Of a DNA stretch of 64,000 nt, positions 24,911-33,833 are shown piece by piece. This stretch comes from JANQRX01 sp963663975 (GTDB lineage Bacteria; Pseudomonadota; Alphaproteobacteria; Rhizobiales; Kaistiaceae). The stretch lies in the NCBI GenBank assembly GCA_963663975.2, contig CAXXRA010000011.1:310001-374000 (forward strand), written 5' to 3'. The notes under the pieces were generated by a model. The model saw only the letters and a program-made list of their open reading frames with translations. It was not told the origin of the DNA and did no database searches. Numbering within the stretch: the stretch's first letter is position 1; every line of letters begins with the position of its first letter. A program made the position numbers and the translations under genes.

Positions 24911-27900
24911 TCAGCTGCAACCGGTGGTGCTGCCGCAGGTATCGCATTTCAGGCAGGTGCCGTTACGCACCAGCGTGAAGTTGCCGCATTCGGGGCAGGA
25001 ATCGCCCTGATAACCGGCAATGCGGGCGGCCGCCGACCGTTCTTCGCGGCTCGGCCCGGAGGTCGATTTTTCGGCCGCTTCGGCAGCCGCCACAGCTGGT
25101 TCGGCAGCATCGGAGGGCTCGATGCGACCGACATCGAGGTGAGGGGCGGCTTCGGCAAGGTCGCGCCTGAGCGCTGTCGCCTGCACCGCACCTGCGATCG
25201 AAGAGATTGGGGCCGAAGAGGTATCGGCCGCCTTGGGGCCAGAGGCCGGGCCGTCCCGATTTACGACCGACAGCCGCCGGCCGCGGATCAGGCCGTGAGA
25301 CACCGCTGCTTCGGGCGGCTTGGCCGAAGCTTCGCCGGGTCCGATGGCCGTCGTCCCAAGATCGCCGGGGTCGGTCTGGGCCAGGTCGTTGCGTTCCAGG
25401 TAGGAGATTGCCAACTCGCGGAAGAGGTAGTCGAGGATCGACGTGGCGCTCTTGATCGCGTCATTGCCCTGGACGAAACCGGCCGGTTCAAAGCGGGTGA
25501 AGGTGAAGGCGTCGACATATTCCGCCAGCGGGACGCCGTATTGCAGGCCGAGCGATATTGCGATCGCGAAATTGTTCATCAGCGAGCGGAAGGCGGCGCC
25601 TTCCTTGTGCATGTCGATGAAGATTTCACCAATCCGGCCGTCATCATATTCGCCGGTGCGCAGATAGACCTTGTGGCCGCCGACGATCGCCTTCTGGGTA
25701 TAGCCTTTGCGCCGGTTGGGAAGCTTCTCGCGCTCGCGGAAGGACCTTTCGACAATCCGTTCGACAATCCGCTCGGCCAACACCTCGGCCCGCGCCGCGG
25801 CCGGTCTGGCGGTTGTCAATTGGTCGGCCACCTCCTCGGCCTCGTCCTCATCCTCGGCGAGCAATTGGGCGTTCAGCGGCTGTGACAGCTTGGAGCCGTC
25901 GCGATAGAGGGCGTTGGCCTTCAGTGCCGATTTCCACGACATCAGGTAGGCGTTCTTGCAGTCCTCGACCGTGGCATCGTTGGGCATATTGATGGTCTTG
26001 GAGATCGCGCCCGAGATGAACGGCTGGGCGGCGGCCATCATGTGGATATGGGCCTCCACCGACAGGAAACGTTGTCCCAGCCTGCCGCACGGGCTGGCGC
26101 AATCGAAGACGGGCAGATGCTCCTCTTTCAGCCCCGGCGCTCCCTCCAGCGTCATGGCGCCGCAGCAAAAGAGGTTGGCAACCTCGATATCGTCCTTCGC
26201 GAAACCGATCGCGGTCAAAAGGTCGAAGGCGGGATCGGCGAGCTGCTCGTCGCTGATGCCAAGGCTGTCCTTCACAAAGTCGGCGCCGAGCGTCCATTTG
26301 TTGAACACGAACTTGATGTCGAAAGCCGATGCCAGTGCGGTTTCGACGGCCTCGATCTTGTCCGGCGTGAACCCCTTTTTTGCCAGCACCTCATGGCCGA
26401 TCGCCGGCGAGTTCTTGAGCGTGCCGCGGCCGACCGCATAGCCGACGATGTCATCGATCCGGGATTGCTCGTAACCGAGGGCGCGCAACGCCTCCGGAAC
26501 CGTCCGATTGATGATCTTGAAGTATCCGCCGCCGGCCAGTTTCTTGAATTTGACCAGCGCGAAATCCGGTTCGATGCCGGTCGTGTCGCAGTCCATGACC
26601 AGACCGATCGTCCCGGTGGGAGCGATCACACTCGCCTGGGCATTGCGATATCCGTGTTTGTCGCCAAGCTCGGCGGCAAGGTCCCATGCCTTGCGCGCAT
26701 GAGCGATCAGGCGTTTGTCGGGACACGAATCGGCGTCGAGCGGCACCGGCACGGTATGAAGCGACTTATATCCCGTCGCCGAACCGTGGGCGGCCCGCCG
26801 ATGGTTGCCCATGACGCGCAGCATGTCGTCGCGGTTGCGCTCGAATCCGGGGAACGGGCCCATTTCACCCGCCATTTCGGCTGAGGTCGCATAACTGACC
26901 CCGGTCATCAGCGCGGTGATGCCGGCAGCGATCGACCGCCCCTCCGGCGAATCATAGGGGATGCCGGACGCCATCAGAAGGCCGCCGATATTGGCATAAC
27001 CGAGGCCGAGGGTGCGGTATTGGTAAGACAGCTGGGCAATCCGGAAGGACGGGAACTGCGCCATCAGGACGGAGATTTCCAGAACCGTCGTCCACAGCCG
27101 GACGGCGTGCTCGAAATCGCCGACGTCGAAATTGCCGTCATCGCCGCGGAACTGCATCAGGTTGAGTGACGCCAGATTGCAGGCGGTGTCGTCCAGAAAC
27201 ATGTACTCCGAGCATGGATTGGACGCCCGGATCGCTCCGGATTTCGGGCAGGTGTGCCAATCGTTGATGGTGGTGTGGAACTGGATGCCGGGATCGGCCG
27301 ACTGCCAGGCAGCATTGCCGATCTGCTCCCACAGGTCGCCGGCGTCCACTTCCCTGGTCACCCGGCCGCTGATCCGTCCGTTCAATTTCCACTTGCCGCC
27401 ACGGCCGACCGTGTCGAGAAAATCGTCGGTCACCCGGACCGAATTGTTCGAGTTCTGCCCGGCGACGGTGAGATAGGCTTCCGAATCCCAATCGGTGTCG
27501 TAGATCGGAAAGTCGATATCGGTGTAGCCCTGGCGGGCGAACTGAACGACCCGCCGGACGTAGTTTTCCGGCACCAGCGCTTTCTTGGCGGCCCGGATTT
27601 CCCTTTTCAGGGCGGGATTCTTGGCCGGGTCGAAGCACGACTCACCCGGGCCATCACAATTGATGCAGGCCTTCAGGATGGCCTTGAGATGTTGCGACAG
27701 CACCTTCGAGCCGGTGACCAGCGCCGCCACCTTCTGCTCTTCCCGGACCTTCCAGTTGATGTATTCCTCAATGTCCGGATGATCGATGTCGACAACCACC
27801 ATCTTGGCCGCGCGGCGCGTGGTACCGCCGGACTTGATGGCGCCGGCGGCGCGGTCGCCGATCTTGAGGAAGCTCATCAGTCCGGAGGATTTGCCCCCGC

Positions 27901-28639
27901 CCGACAGCTGCTCGCCTTGGCCGCGCAATAGGGAGAAATTCGAGCCGGTTCCCGAGCCGTATTTGAACAGGCGGGCTTCGCGGACCCACAGATCCATGAT
28001 CCCGCCGTCATTGACGAGGTCGTCGGAGACCGACTGGATGAAGCAGGCGTGCGGCTGTGGATGCTCGTAGGCGCTCTGGGAGGCCGCGACCTGTCCGGTT
28101 TTGAAATCGACGTAATAGTGCCCCTGTCCGGGGCCGTCGATGCCGTAAGCCCAGTGGAGGCCGGTGTTGAACCATTGTGGCGAATTGGGCGCCGCGCGCT
28201 GGGTTGCCAGCATGAACCGCAATTCGTCGAAGAAGGCGAGGGCGTCGGCTTCGGCGTCGAAATAGCCGCCTTTCCATCCCCAATAGGTCCACGTGCCGGC
28301 GAGCCGGTCGAAGACCTGCCGCGAATCGCGCTCCGAGGTCGACCGCTCGCCCTGCGGTAGCTCGGCCAACGCCGTCTCGTCGGGGACAGATCGCCACAAC
28401 CACGATGGCACGTCGTTCTCTTCGACCTTCTTCAGGCGGGCCGGCACTCCCGCCTTGCGGAAGTATTTCTGGGCCAGGATATCGCTGGCCACCTGGCTCC
28501 ACGCGGCTGGAACTTCGATGCCGTCGAGCTGGAAAACGATCGATCCGTCGGGGTTGCGGATTTCGCTTCTCGTGGTCCGGAATTCGATACCGTCATAGGC
28601 CGGCTTTGCCTGGCTGGTGTACCGTCGTTCAATCCGCAC
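24911..28639 (-). CDS. nrdJ: Adenosylcobalamin-dependent ribonucleotide reductase (class II)
   Basis: Reduces ribonucleotides to deoxyribonucleotides with coenzyme B12, independent of oxygen. The 1242-residue protein has PNSPQWFNTGLHWAYG, PHACFIQSVSDDL with a redox-active Cys, YGSGTGSNFSLLRG, the active-site segment NPCSEYMFLDDTACNLASLN, APTGTIG phosphate loop, and a Cys-rich tail (CPECGN..CLKCDTCGSTTGCS) for thioredoxin-type reduction. GTG at 28639 gives the family start VRIERRYTS; the longer TTG start at 28654 is less likely. No other ribonucleotide reductase is in the window. Expression is probably under NrdR (operator at 28781); no B12 riboswitch was seen in the leader. Confidence 0.95.
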   Translation of the reverse strand: MRIERRYTSQAKPAYDGIEFRTTRSEIRNPDGSIVFQLDGIEVPAAWSQVASDILAQKYFRKAGVPARLKKVEENDVPSWLWRSVPDETALAELPQGERSTSERDSRQVFDRLAGTWTYWGWKGGYFDAEADALAFFDELRFMLATQRAAPNSPQWFNTGLHWAYGIDGPGQGHYYVDFKTGQVAASQSAYEHPQPHACFIQSVSDDLVNDGGIMDLWVREARLFKYGSGTGSNFSLLRGQGEQLSGGGKSSGLMSFLKIGDRAAGAIKSGGTTRRAAKMVVVDIDHPDIEEYINWKVREEQKVAALVTGSKVLSQHLKAILKACINCDGPGESCFDPAKNPALKREIRAAKKALVPENYVRRVVQFARQGYTDIDFPIYDTDWDSEAYLTVAGQNSNNSVRVTDDFLDTVGRGGKWKLNGRISGRVTREVDAGDLWEQIGNAAWQSADPGIQFHTTINDWHTCPKSGAIRASNPCSEYMFLDDTACNLASLNLMQFRGDDGNFDVGDFEHAVRLWTTVLEISVLMAQFPSFRIAQLSYQYRTLGLGYANIGGLLMASGIPYDSPEGRSIAAGITALMTGVSYATSAEMAGEMGPFPGFERNRDDMLRVMGNHRRAAHGSATGYKSLHTVPVPLDADSCPDKRLIAHARKAWDLAAELGDKHGYRNAQASVIAPTGTIGLVMDCDTTGIEPDFALVKFKKLAGGGYFKIINRTVPEALRALGYEQSRIDDIVGYAVGRGTLKNSPAIGHEVLAKKGFTPDKIEAVETALASAFDIKFVFNKWTLGADFVKDSLGISDEQLADPAFDLLTAIGFAKDDIEVANLFCCGAMTLEGAPGLKEEHLPVFDCASPCGRLGQRFLSVEAHIHMMAAAQPFISGAISKTINMPNDATVEDCKNAYLMSWKSALKANALYRDGSKLSQPLNAQLLAEDEDEAEEVADQLTTARPAAARAEVLAERIVERIVERSFREREKLPNRRKGYTQKAIVGGHKVYLRTGEYDDGRIGEIFIDMHKEGAAFRSLMNNFAIAISLGLQYGVPLAEYVDAFTFTRFEPAGFVQGNDAIKSATSILDYLFRELAISYLERNDLAQTDPGDLGTTAIGPGEASAKPPEAAVSHGLIRGRRLSVVNRDGPASGPKAADTSSAPISSIAGAVQATALRRDLAEAAPHLDVGRIEPSDAAEPAVAAAEAAEKSTSGPSREERSAAARIAGYQGDSCPECGNFTLVRNGTCLKCDTCGSTTGCS

Positions 28640-28780
28640 GAAACATCGCCCCAATTCTTTCAGTCCGCACCCGCCAAGGGCGCCAGACCGATCGCCGAAA
28701 CTCGTAGATCCCGTCCGACTGCGTCACGACGCCCGGCCTGGGGCTGATTCCCCAGCTCTTGTAGTTTTCTACGCGCGAAC

Positions 28781-28814
28781 CACTAAATATAGCGTTACCG
28801 AACCCGAATGTCAC
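28781..28814 (-). promoter_or_regulatory. nrdJ promoter with NrdR-type operator
   Basis: On the minus strand, GTGACA (28809-28814) and TATATT (28786-28791) are separated by 17 bases, each 5/6 to the sigma-70 consensus. The 14-base near-palindrome CGCTATATTTAGTG (28781-28794) covers the -10 and matches the NrdR box core at 12 of 14 positions. A bound repressor would block RNA polymerase. The second box usually found about 31 bases away is not clear here. The leader would be about 140 bases and contains the hairpin CTGGGG/CCCCAG (28738-28755). Confidence 0.55.
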
Positions 28815-29202
28815 TCAATTTCGCGTCGAATCTGGTCGAAAACGACCCGAAAAAGCGACACGCAACCCCACCGCCGGCGAACAGTTCCCAGCCCGCCACG
28901 AGCCTTATTTTACGCAACACTTGGGAGAAAATCCCCGAGCAAATCCGTGCCCGGGAACGCCGGTATATGACGCGTCGATCACGCTATGCCGAGTCGCCTG
29001 AAATCGTCAACCGAGACTCTTGCCCAGGGTCGAATTTAGTGGTTGGGCCGGGCGCCGTCACCGCGAAGTGATTTCCGATATGCCACGACCCGGGATTAGC
29101 CTCGTCGGCGATGTCGGCGTCTTTCTGCCGAATTTGCATGAGAAGCCGTATTTTTGACATTGGCCGTTTTCTTGGGCCCAAAACCAAACCGTGGAGGTTC
29201 CC
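28815..29202. other. Intergenic region nrdJ / isochorismatase-like gene
   Basis: 388 bases of lower GC content than the flanks. It should carry the promoter of the plus-strand hydrolase gene. I see no reliable promoter, RNA gene or small reading frame in it. Confidence 0.35.
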
Positions 29203-29893
29203 ATGTACGATCCGCCAGCAGAGCCTGCCCTGCCGCCTTCCGACATGAAGCTCGACCTCGAGCCGGACCGCACTGGTGGTGACAGATCCCCAGGTGGACT
29301 TTCTCAGCCCCGACGGGGTCACATGGGGCGTCGTCGGCGAAAGCGTCCAACAGCACAACACGGTTGAAAACATTGGACGACTTTTCGCCGCGGCCAAGAA
29401 GGCCAACCTCACCGTTGCCGTCTCGCCGCACTATTACTATCCGACGGACAAGGGCTGGAAATTCGAGGGCGGGCTCGAAAAACTGATGCACAAAATCGGT
29501 ATGTTCGACCGCAAGGGACCGCTGGATCTGGAAGGCTTTGCCAATTCCGGCGCCGACTTCATGCCCGAGTACCAGCAGTACACAATGGACGGAAAGACCA
29601 TCATCGCCTCGCCGCACAAGGTTTACGGGCCGGAAGCGAACGATCTGTCCCTTCAACTGCGCAAAAACGGCGTGGACCAGGTGGTGCTGGCCGGCATGTC
29701 GGCGAACCTTTGCGTCGAGGCGCACCTTCGCGAGTTTCTGGAGCAGGGCTACGAGGTGGCGGTGGTCAAGGATGCCACGGCCGGGGCCATGCTTCCCGAG
29801 GGCGACGGTTACCTGGCTGCGATCATCAACTTCCGTTACATCGCCAATGCGGTGTGGAGCACCGACGAGGCAATCAGCTTGTTCGGCGGGTAA
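29203..29893 (+). CDS. Isochorismatase-family hydrolase with probable frameshift
   Basis: Cysteine hydrolase of the isochorismatase/nicotinamidase fold, about 229 residues if joined. The main frame (GTG 29276 to 29893) has the catalytic Asp in VVTDPQVDFL, a Lys-containing middle region and the nucleophile Cys in MSANLCVEAHLREF. The true start is almost certainly ATG 29203 in another frame: it has GGAGG 5 bases upstream and encodes MYDPPAEPALPPSDMKLDLE, which runs into the family core. The frames meet near 29262-29275; loss of one 5-base unit (CGCAC repeated) would explain it. Translation from GTG 29276 alone would lack the first strand. Substrate unknown. Confidence 0.75.
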
Positions 29894-30119
29894 CACCAGC
29901 GCCGCAAAAAGAGCCGAGCTCGCACGGGGGCACGCAAAGGCCCGGGCGAGGCGACCGAACCGATCCGATACGGCAGGCGCGACCATCCACACTGGCCGGT
30001 ATCAAACTTGGGCCCGCGGGACCTACGGAGCCTCACCGGCGCCGCCGCGCTGGCCTGCCTATCTCAACGAAGATGGTGACGATTGAAGAGATTGCTCGCC
30101 GTGCGCGCGATCTAGGATT

Positions 30120-30497
30120 TCAGTCCGGCGTCCACGGCTCGTAATCGGGCTCGCCCGGCGTTTCGGGAGCGGCGTGGAGAACCGATCCCGGCGGCCGGTA
30201 GGCGGCCGCACTGCCGGTCAGGTTCGGCTCGTGCCCCTTCTCCCAATCGCGCGGCTCGTAATGACCCGGCGGGTCGTCGGTGCGATGGTGCATCCAGGCA
30301 TGCCAGCCTGGCGGAATGGCCGAAGCCTCGGCCACGCCGTTGTACAGCACCCACCGCCGTGGCCCCTTACGCTCACGGAAATAGCGGTTGCCGGCATCGT
30401 CCTTGCCCACGAACTCACCCTTGCGCCACGTCCACAGACGGGTGCCCATGGTTTGCCCGTTCCACCACGTGAACATCTCGAGCCAGAACTGCTTCAT
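30120..30497 (-). CDS. NADH:ubiquinone oxidoreductase subunit NDUFA12
   Basis: Supernumerary subunit of complex I (B17.2 family), found in alphaproteobacteria and mitochondria, located on the matrix/cytoplasmic arm. The 125-residue protein shows the family pattern TWWNGQTMGTRLWTWRKGEFVG, split here as TWWNGQTMGT and RLWTWRKGEFVG, then GNRYFRERKGPRRWVLYNG and WHAWMHHRTDDPP. ATG at 30497 is chosen; an in-frame GTG lies 6 codons upstream. It is encoded alone, 48 bases downstream of rne in the same direction. Confidence 0.93.
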   Translation of the reverse strand: MKQFWLEMFTWWNGQTMGTRLWTWRKGEFVGKDDAGNRYFRERKGPRRWVLYNGVAEASAIPPGWHAWMHHRTDDPPGHYEPRDWEKGHEPNLTGSAAAYRPPGSVLHAAPETPGEPDYEPWTPD

Positions 30498-30545
30498 ACG
30501 GTCACCCAGTCCCACGCGCCGGCAGCGCCAAGATCATTCATGATC

Positions 30546-33260
30546 TTAAAAGAACGAACCTCTTTGCCACCAGCCGCTGCGCTTTGGCTTGCCGGTTTGG
30601 TCACCACTTTCCGAAGGCGCGGGCTCGTCCGCCGGCTTCATTTCGGTTCGGCTTGGCTCGGAGTCCGGCGGGGCGACCTCCTCAACCGCTACCGGAACGG
30701 GCGCAGGGGCGCCCTCTACGGTGATCGCAGGGCTGTCCTGCGCCGTTTCGGCGGGTGGCTGCTCGGGTTGGTCGGGATCGGCGCCGTTGACCGGGCCCGA
30801 CGAAGCATCCTGGCCGGCGTCCGGGCTGACCGGCGCGTCCTCGCCGACGGTGCCGGACTCCCCCTCGGGCGCGGTTTCGACGGGTTTCTCTCCGGCGCCG
30901 CGCTTGCCCCGCCGTCCGCCGCGCCGCCGCCTGCGCGCCGGCTGGCTCTGGTCATCGGCGACCGCCTCATCGGCCGGAGACGAACCCGCTTCGAGGCTAT
31001 CGCCCTCGGCTGCCTCGCCGCCACCCTCGGCCGGGCTCTCGGTCGAGAGCGCCGCCTGATCCGTCGTCTCGCGACGACGGCGACGCCGCGGCCGGCGGGA
31101 AGGTTTCTCGGGTCCGGTTTCGGCCTCGGCTGTGTCGCCGTCGGCACCATCGGAGGAGCTGGACGCCTCCGACGGGGAGGCGGTGGCCTCCACGCCCGCT
31201 TCATCTGAGGTCTCGCTGCGGCGCCGCCGCCGCCGGCGGCCGCGTTTGGCGTCGCCTTGCACATCGGGCGCCGGGCGCTCGTCCCGCGCCTCGTCAATGT
31301 CTGCCTGATCGCCGTCCTCGTCGGTTTCCGGACTGACCGTATCGGGCTGTACCGAGGCCGGCGATACTTCGCGCCGCCCCACCGCATCGCCGCGTACAAT
31401 GGCGAAATGAGCCCCGTCGGAGATCGTCTCGTCGGCCTCAATCGCGATCGCCAGGCCGAACCGCGCCTCAAGCTCGCTCAGATAAGATCGCTTGTTGTTC
31501 AGCACATAAAGGGCGACCGGCGTCCTCGTGCGGATCGACAAGTGATGGCCGGAACTCTTGAGCAGTTGATCTTCCAGCGAGCGCAGCACATGGAGGGCAA
31601 CGGACGAAGCGGCGCGAACGTGGCCGGCACCCTGACATGTCGGGCAAGCCGTTGTCGTCGATTCCAGAACCCCTGTGCGGAGCCGCTGCCGGGACATCTC
31701 GAGCAGACCGAACGGCGAGATGCGGCCAACCTGGATGCGCGCGCGGTCGTGCTTGAGCGCCTCTTTGAGCTTGCGCTCAACTGCCCGGTTGTTGCGTTTC
31801 TCGTCCATGTCGATGAAATCGATCACGACCAGGCCGGCCAGGTCCCTCAGACGCAGTTGACGGGCGATCTCCTCGGCCGCCTCAAGGTTGGTGCGTAGGG
31901 CTGTGTCCTCAATGTTGTGCTCGCGCGTGGAGCGTCCGGAATTCACGTCGATCGACACCAGCGCTTCGGTCTGGTTGATGACGATGTAGCCGCCCGAGCG
32001 CAGCGTCACCTGCGGTGAGAACATGGCATCGAGCTGGGCCTCTATGCCGCTGCCGGCAAAAAGCGGTTCGGCCTCCTTGTAGGGCTTCACGTTCTTGGCG
32101 TGGCTCGGCATCAGCATGCGCATGAAGTCTTTCGCCTCGCGATAGCCATCGTCGCCGGCGACCAGGATGTCATCGATCTCCTTGTTGTAGAGATCACGAA
32201 TGGAGCGCTTGATGAGGCTGCCTTCCTCGTAAACGATGGACGGCGCGGACGAGTTGAGGGTCAACTCGCGCACATTCTCCCAAAGCCGCAGCAGGTACTC
32301 GAAATCGCGCTTCACCTCTGCCTTGGTGCGCGCGGCTCCGGCAGTCCGCAGGATGACCCCCATGCCCTCCGGCATGTCGAGATCCGACACCACCTGTTTG
32401 AGGCGCTTGCGATCGGTCACGCTGGTGATCTTGCGTGAAATGCCGCCGCCGCGTGCGGTGTTCGGCATGAGGACGGAATACCGACCGGCGAGGGAGAGAT
32501 AAGTCGTCAGCGCCGCACCCTTGTTGCCCCGTTCCTCCTTGACGACCTGAACCAGCATGACCTGGCGGCGTTTGATGACCTCCTGGATTTTGTACTGGCG
32601 CTGGCGGGCGCGGCGGCGGACCGGCAACTCTTCCATAACGTCGTCGGCGCCAACCGATTCAACCCGTAGATCCGCTTCGGCAGACTCTTCCGCGTGGTCA
32701 TCTTCTTCGGCGTCGTCGACCTCGAGGGGGTCTTCAATTTCTTCGCCGTCATTGTCGGCATCCGGCCCGTTGGTCGCCTCCGGATCGTCGTCGGCATCGG
32801 CGGGCTCGCCAACCGCTTCACCGGGCATGGCATCGGCGCCAAGAGCGGCGTCCTGTTCGCCGGAGATATCACCGGCCTGTTCGGGTTCACCGACCGCCTC
32901 CGATGGTTCTTCGGCATCCCCGGGCGCCTCATCCGCGTTGGCTTCGGCCGCCGCCTTTTCCGATTCGGCTTCCTCGCGCTCCTCGGCCTGGATGAGCGCC
33001 TGCCGGTCGGCGACCGGGATCTGATAATAATCCGGATGGATTTCGGAAAAGGCGAGGAATCCGTGTCGATTGCCGCCGTAGTCGACGAAGGCCGCCTGCA
33101 GCGACGGCTCGACCCTGGTTACCTTGGCGAGATAGATATTTCCGCGAAGCTGTTTCCTGTTTTCGGATTCGAAGTCGAATTCCTCAACGCGATTTCCGCG
33201 GACGACGACCACCCGAGTTTCCTCGGGGTGGCCGGCATCGATGAGCATTTTATTGGCCAT
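30546..33260 (-). CDS. rne: Ribonuclease E/G
   Basis: Main endoribonuclease for mRNA decay and rRNA/tRNA maturation and scaffold of the degradosome. The 904-residue protein begins MANKMLIDAGHPEETRV. The S1 domain (GNIYLAKVTRVEPSLQAAFV) is interrupted by an acidic insertion of about 130 residues, typical of alphaproteobacteria. Then come a 5' sensor region, the DNase I-like catalytic core with metal-binding Asp in VSIDVNSG and VIDFIDM, and the Zn-link CPTCQGAG. The C-terminal half is disordered, with arginine blocks (RGRRRRRRR, RPRRRRRRE, RRRRRGGRRGKRG) for RNA and partner binding, and ends in a Trp-rich tail. ATG 33260 matches the family; the open frame to 33761 is leader. Confidence 0.95.
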   Translation of the reverse strand: MANKMLIDAGHPEETRVVVVRGNRVEEFDFESENRKQLRGNIYLAKVTRVEPSLQAAFVDYGGNRHGFLAFSEIHPDYYQIPVADRQALIQAEEREEAESEKAAAEANADEAPGDAEEPSEAVGEPEQAGDISGEQDAALGADAMPGEAVGEPADADDDPEATNGPDADNDGEEIEDPLEVDDAEEDDHAEESAEADLRVESVGADDVMEELPVRRRARQRQYKIQEVIKRRQVMLVQVVKEERGNKGAALTTYLSLAGRYSVLMPNTARGGGISRKITSVTDRKRLKQVVSDLDMPEGMGVILRTAGAARTKAEVKRDFEYLLRLWENVRELTLNSSAPSIVYEEGSLIKRSIRDLYNKEIDDILVAGDDGYREAKDFMRMLMPSHAKNVKPYKEAEPLFAGSGIEAQLDAMFSPQVTLRSGGYIVINQTEALVSIDVNSGRSTREHNIEDTALRTNLEAAEEIARQLRLRDLAGLVVIDFIDMDEKRNNRAVERKLKEALKHDRARIQVGRISPFGLLEMSRQRLRTGVLESTTTACPTCQGAGHVRAASSVALHVLRSLEDQLLKSSGHHLSIRTRTPVALYVLNNKRSYLSELEARFGLAIAIEADETISDGAHFAIVRGDAVGRREVSPASVQPDTVSPETDEDGDQADIDEARDERPAPDVQGDAKRGRRRRRRRSETSDEAGVEATASPSEASSSSDGADGDTAEAETGPEKPSRRPRRRRRRETTDQAALSTESPAEGGGEAAEGDSLEAGSSPADEAVADDQSQPARRRRRGGRRGKRGAGEKPVETAPEGESGTVGEDAPVSPDAGQDASSGPVNGADPDQPEQPPAETAQDSPAITVEGAPAPVPVAVEEVAPPDSEPSRTEMKPADEPAPSESGDQTGKPKRSGWWQRGSFF

Positions 33261-33833
33261 AAGGCGAGACTCTCCACGCTCGCTCCCGGCAGATCGGCGG
33301 TCGGTGCAGAAGCACGGATCGCCAAGGCGGGCGAGCGAACGTTGTTTTGTAGTTGTGAATGAGGCGCCGTCCGCGTTCGCGCGAAGCCCATCGCGACCAC
33401 CCGTGGGAGTCGGATTCTGCGACGGTGACAACTGTGGCGTAACGCGGTGCATTTCAGGCGCCGTGACCTCTATGTCGTCTTTGTCCCGAACGAATACAAG
33501 AACCGTCCGGGCGATCAGGCCGGGATGCCGTTGCCCTCCAGGCCAACCGGATGGCGGGCCGCCAAGCGTGGTTCGCGATCGTCGCGTCGCCGCTGCGCCC
33601 GTCACATCGCCCGTCACATCCGCTGGCCGCTGGGGTCCCCGGTCGATGCATCCACCGGCGAACAAGCTTCGCCAGTCGGAATGCGCCCGGACGATGAATT
33701 CCGTTCCAGCCTTGTAGGCTCGCGTCCGAGTCTTGGCAAGCTGACTCGTCACCGTCGGCAAACGAAAAACGTCGAAGACGGCGGCAGACGGTTAACGATC
33801 GGGTGGCTTTCCTTTAGGTAACATGACCGAATC
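33261..33833. other. Long rne leader / divergent intergenic region
   Basis: 573 bases between rne and the divergent amidase gene. It probably holds a long rne 5' untranslated region, as in other bacteria where rne is autoregulated. A perfect 12-base tandem repeat (gcccgtcacatc, 33597-33620) is visible. No convincing small gene. Confidence 0.4.
33712..33740 (-). promoter_or_regulatory. Candidate rne promoter
   Basis: Minus-strand TTGCCA (33735-33740) and TACAAG (33712-33717) with a 17-base spacer. It would give a leader of roughly 440 bases. The -10 is a 4/6 match, so this is tentative. Confidence 0.3.

Noticed and set aside
28640..28780. Cobalamin riboswitch in the nrdJ leader
   Set aside because: No B12-box-like sequence or suitable fold found in the 140-base leader.
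29710..30144. Plus-strand frame after the isochorismatase-like gene
   Set aside because: Mostly overlaps the hydrolase in another frame; no ribosome-binding site or domain.
30710..31270. Tandem-repeat-like GC-rich stretch
   Set aside because: It is the low-complexity Arg/Ala/Glu coding region of the RNase E C-terminus.
33597..33620. 12-base tandem repeat in the rne leader as CRISPR-like or regulatory array
   Set aside because: Only two units without spacers; no support for an array.
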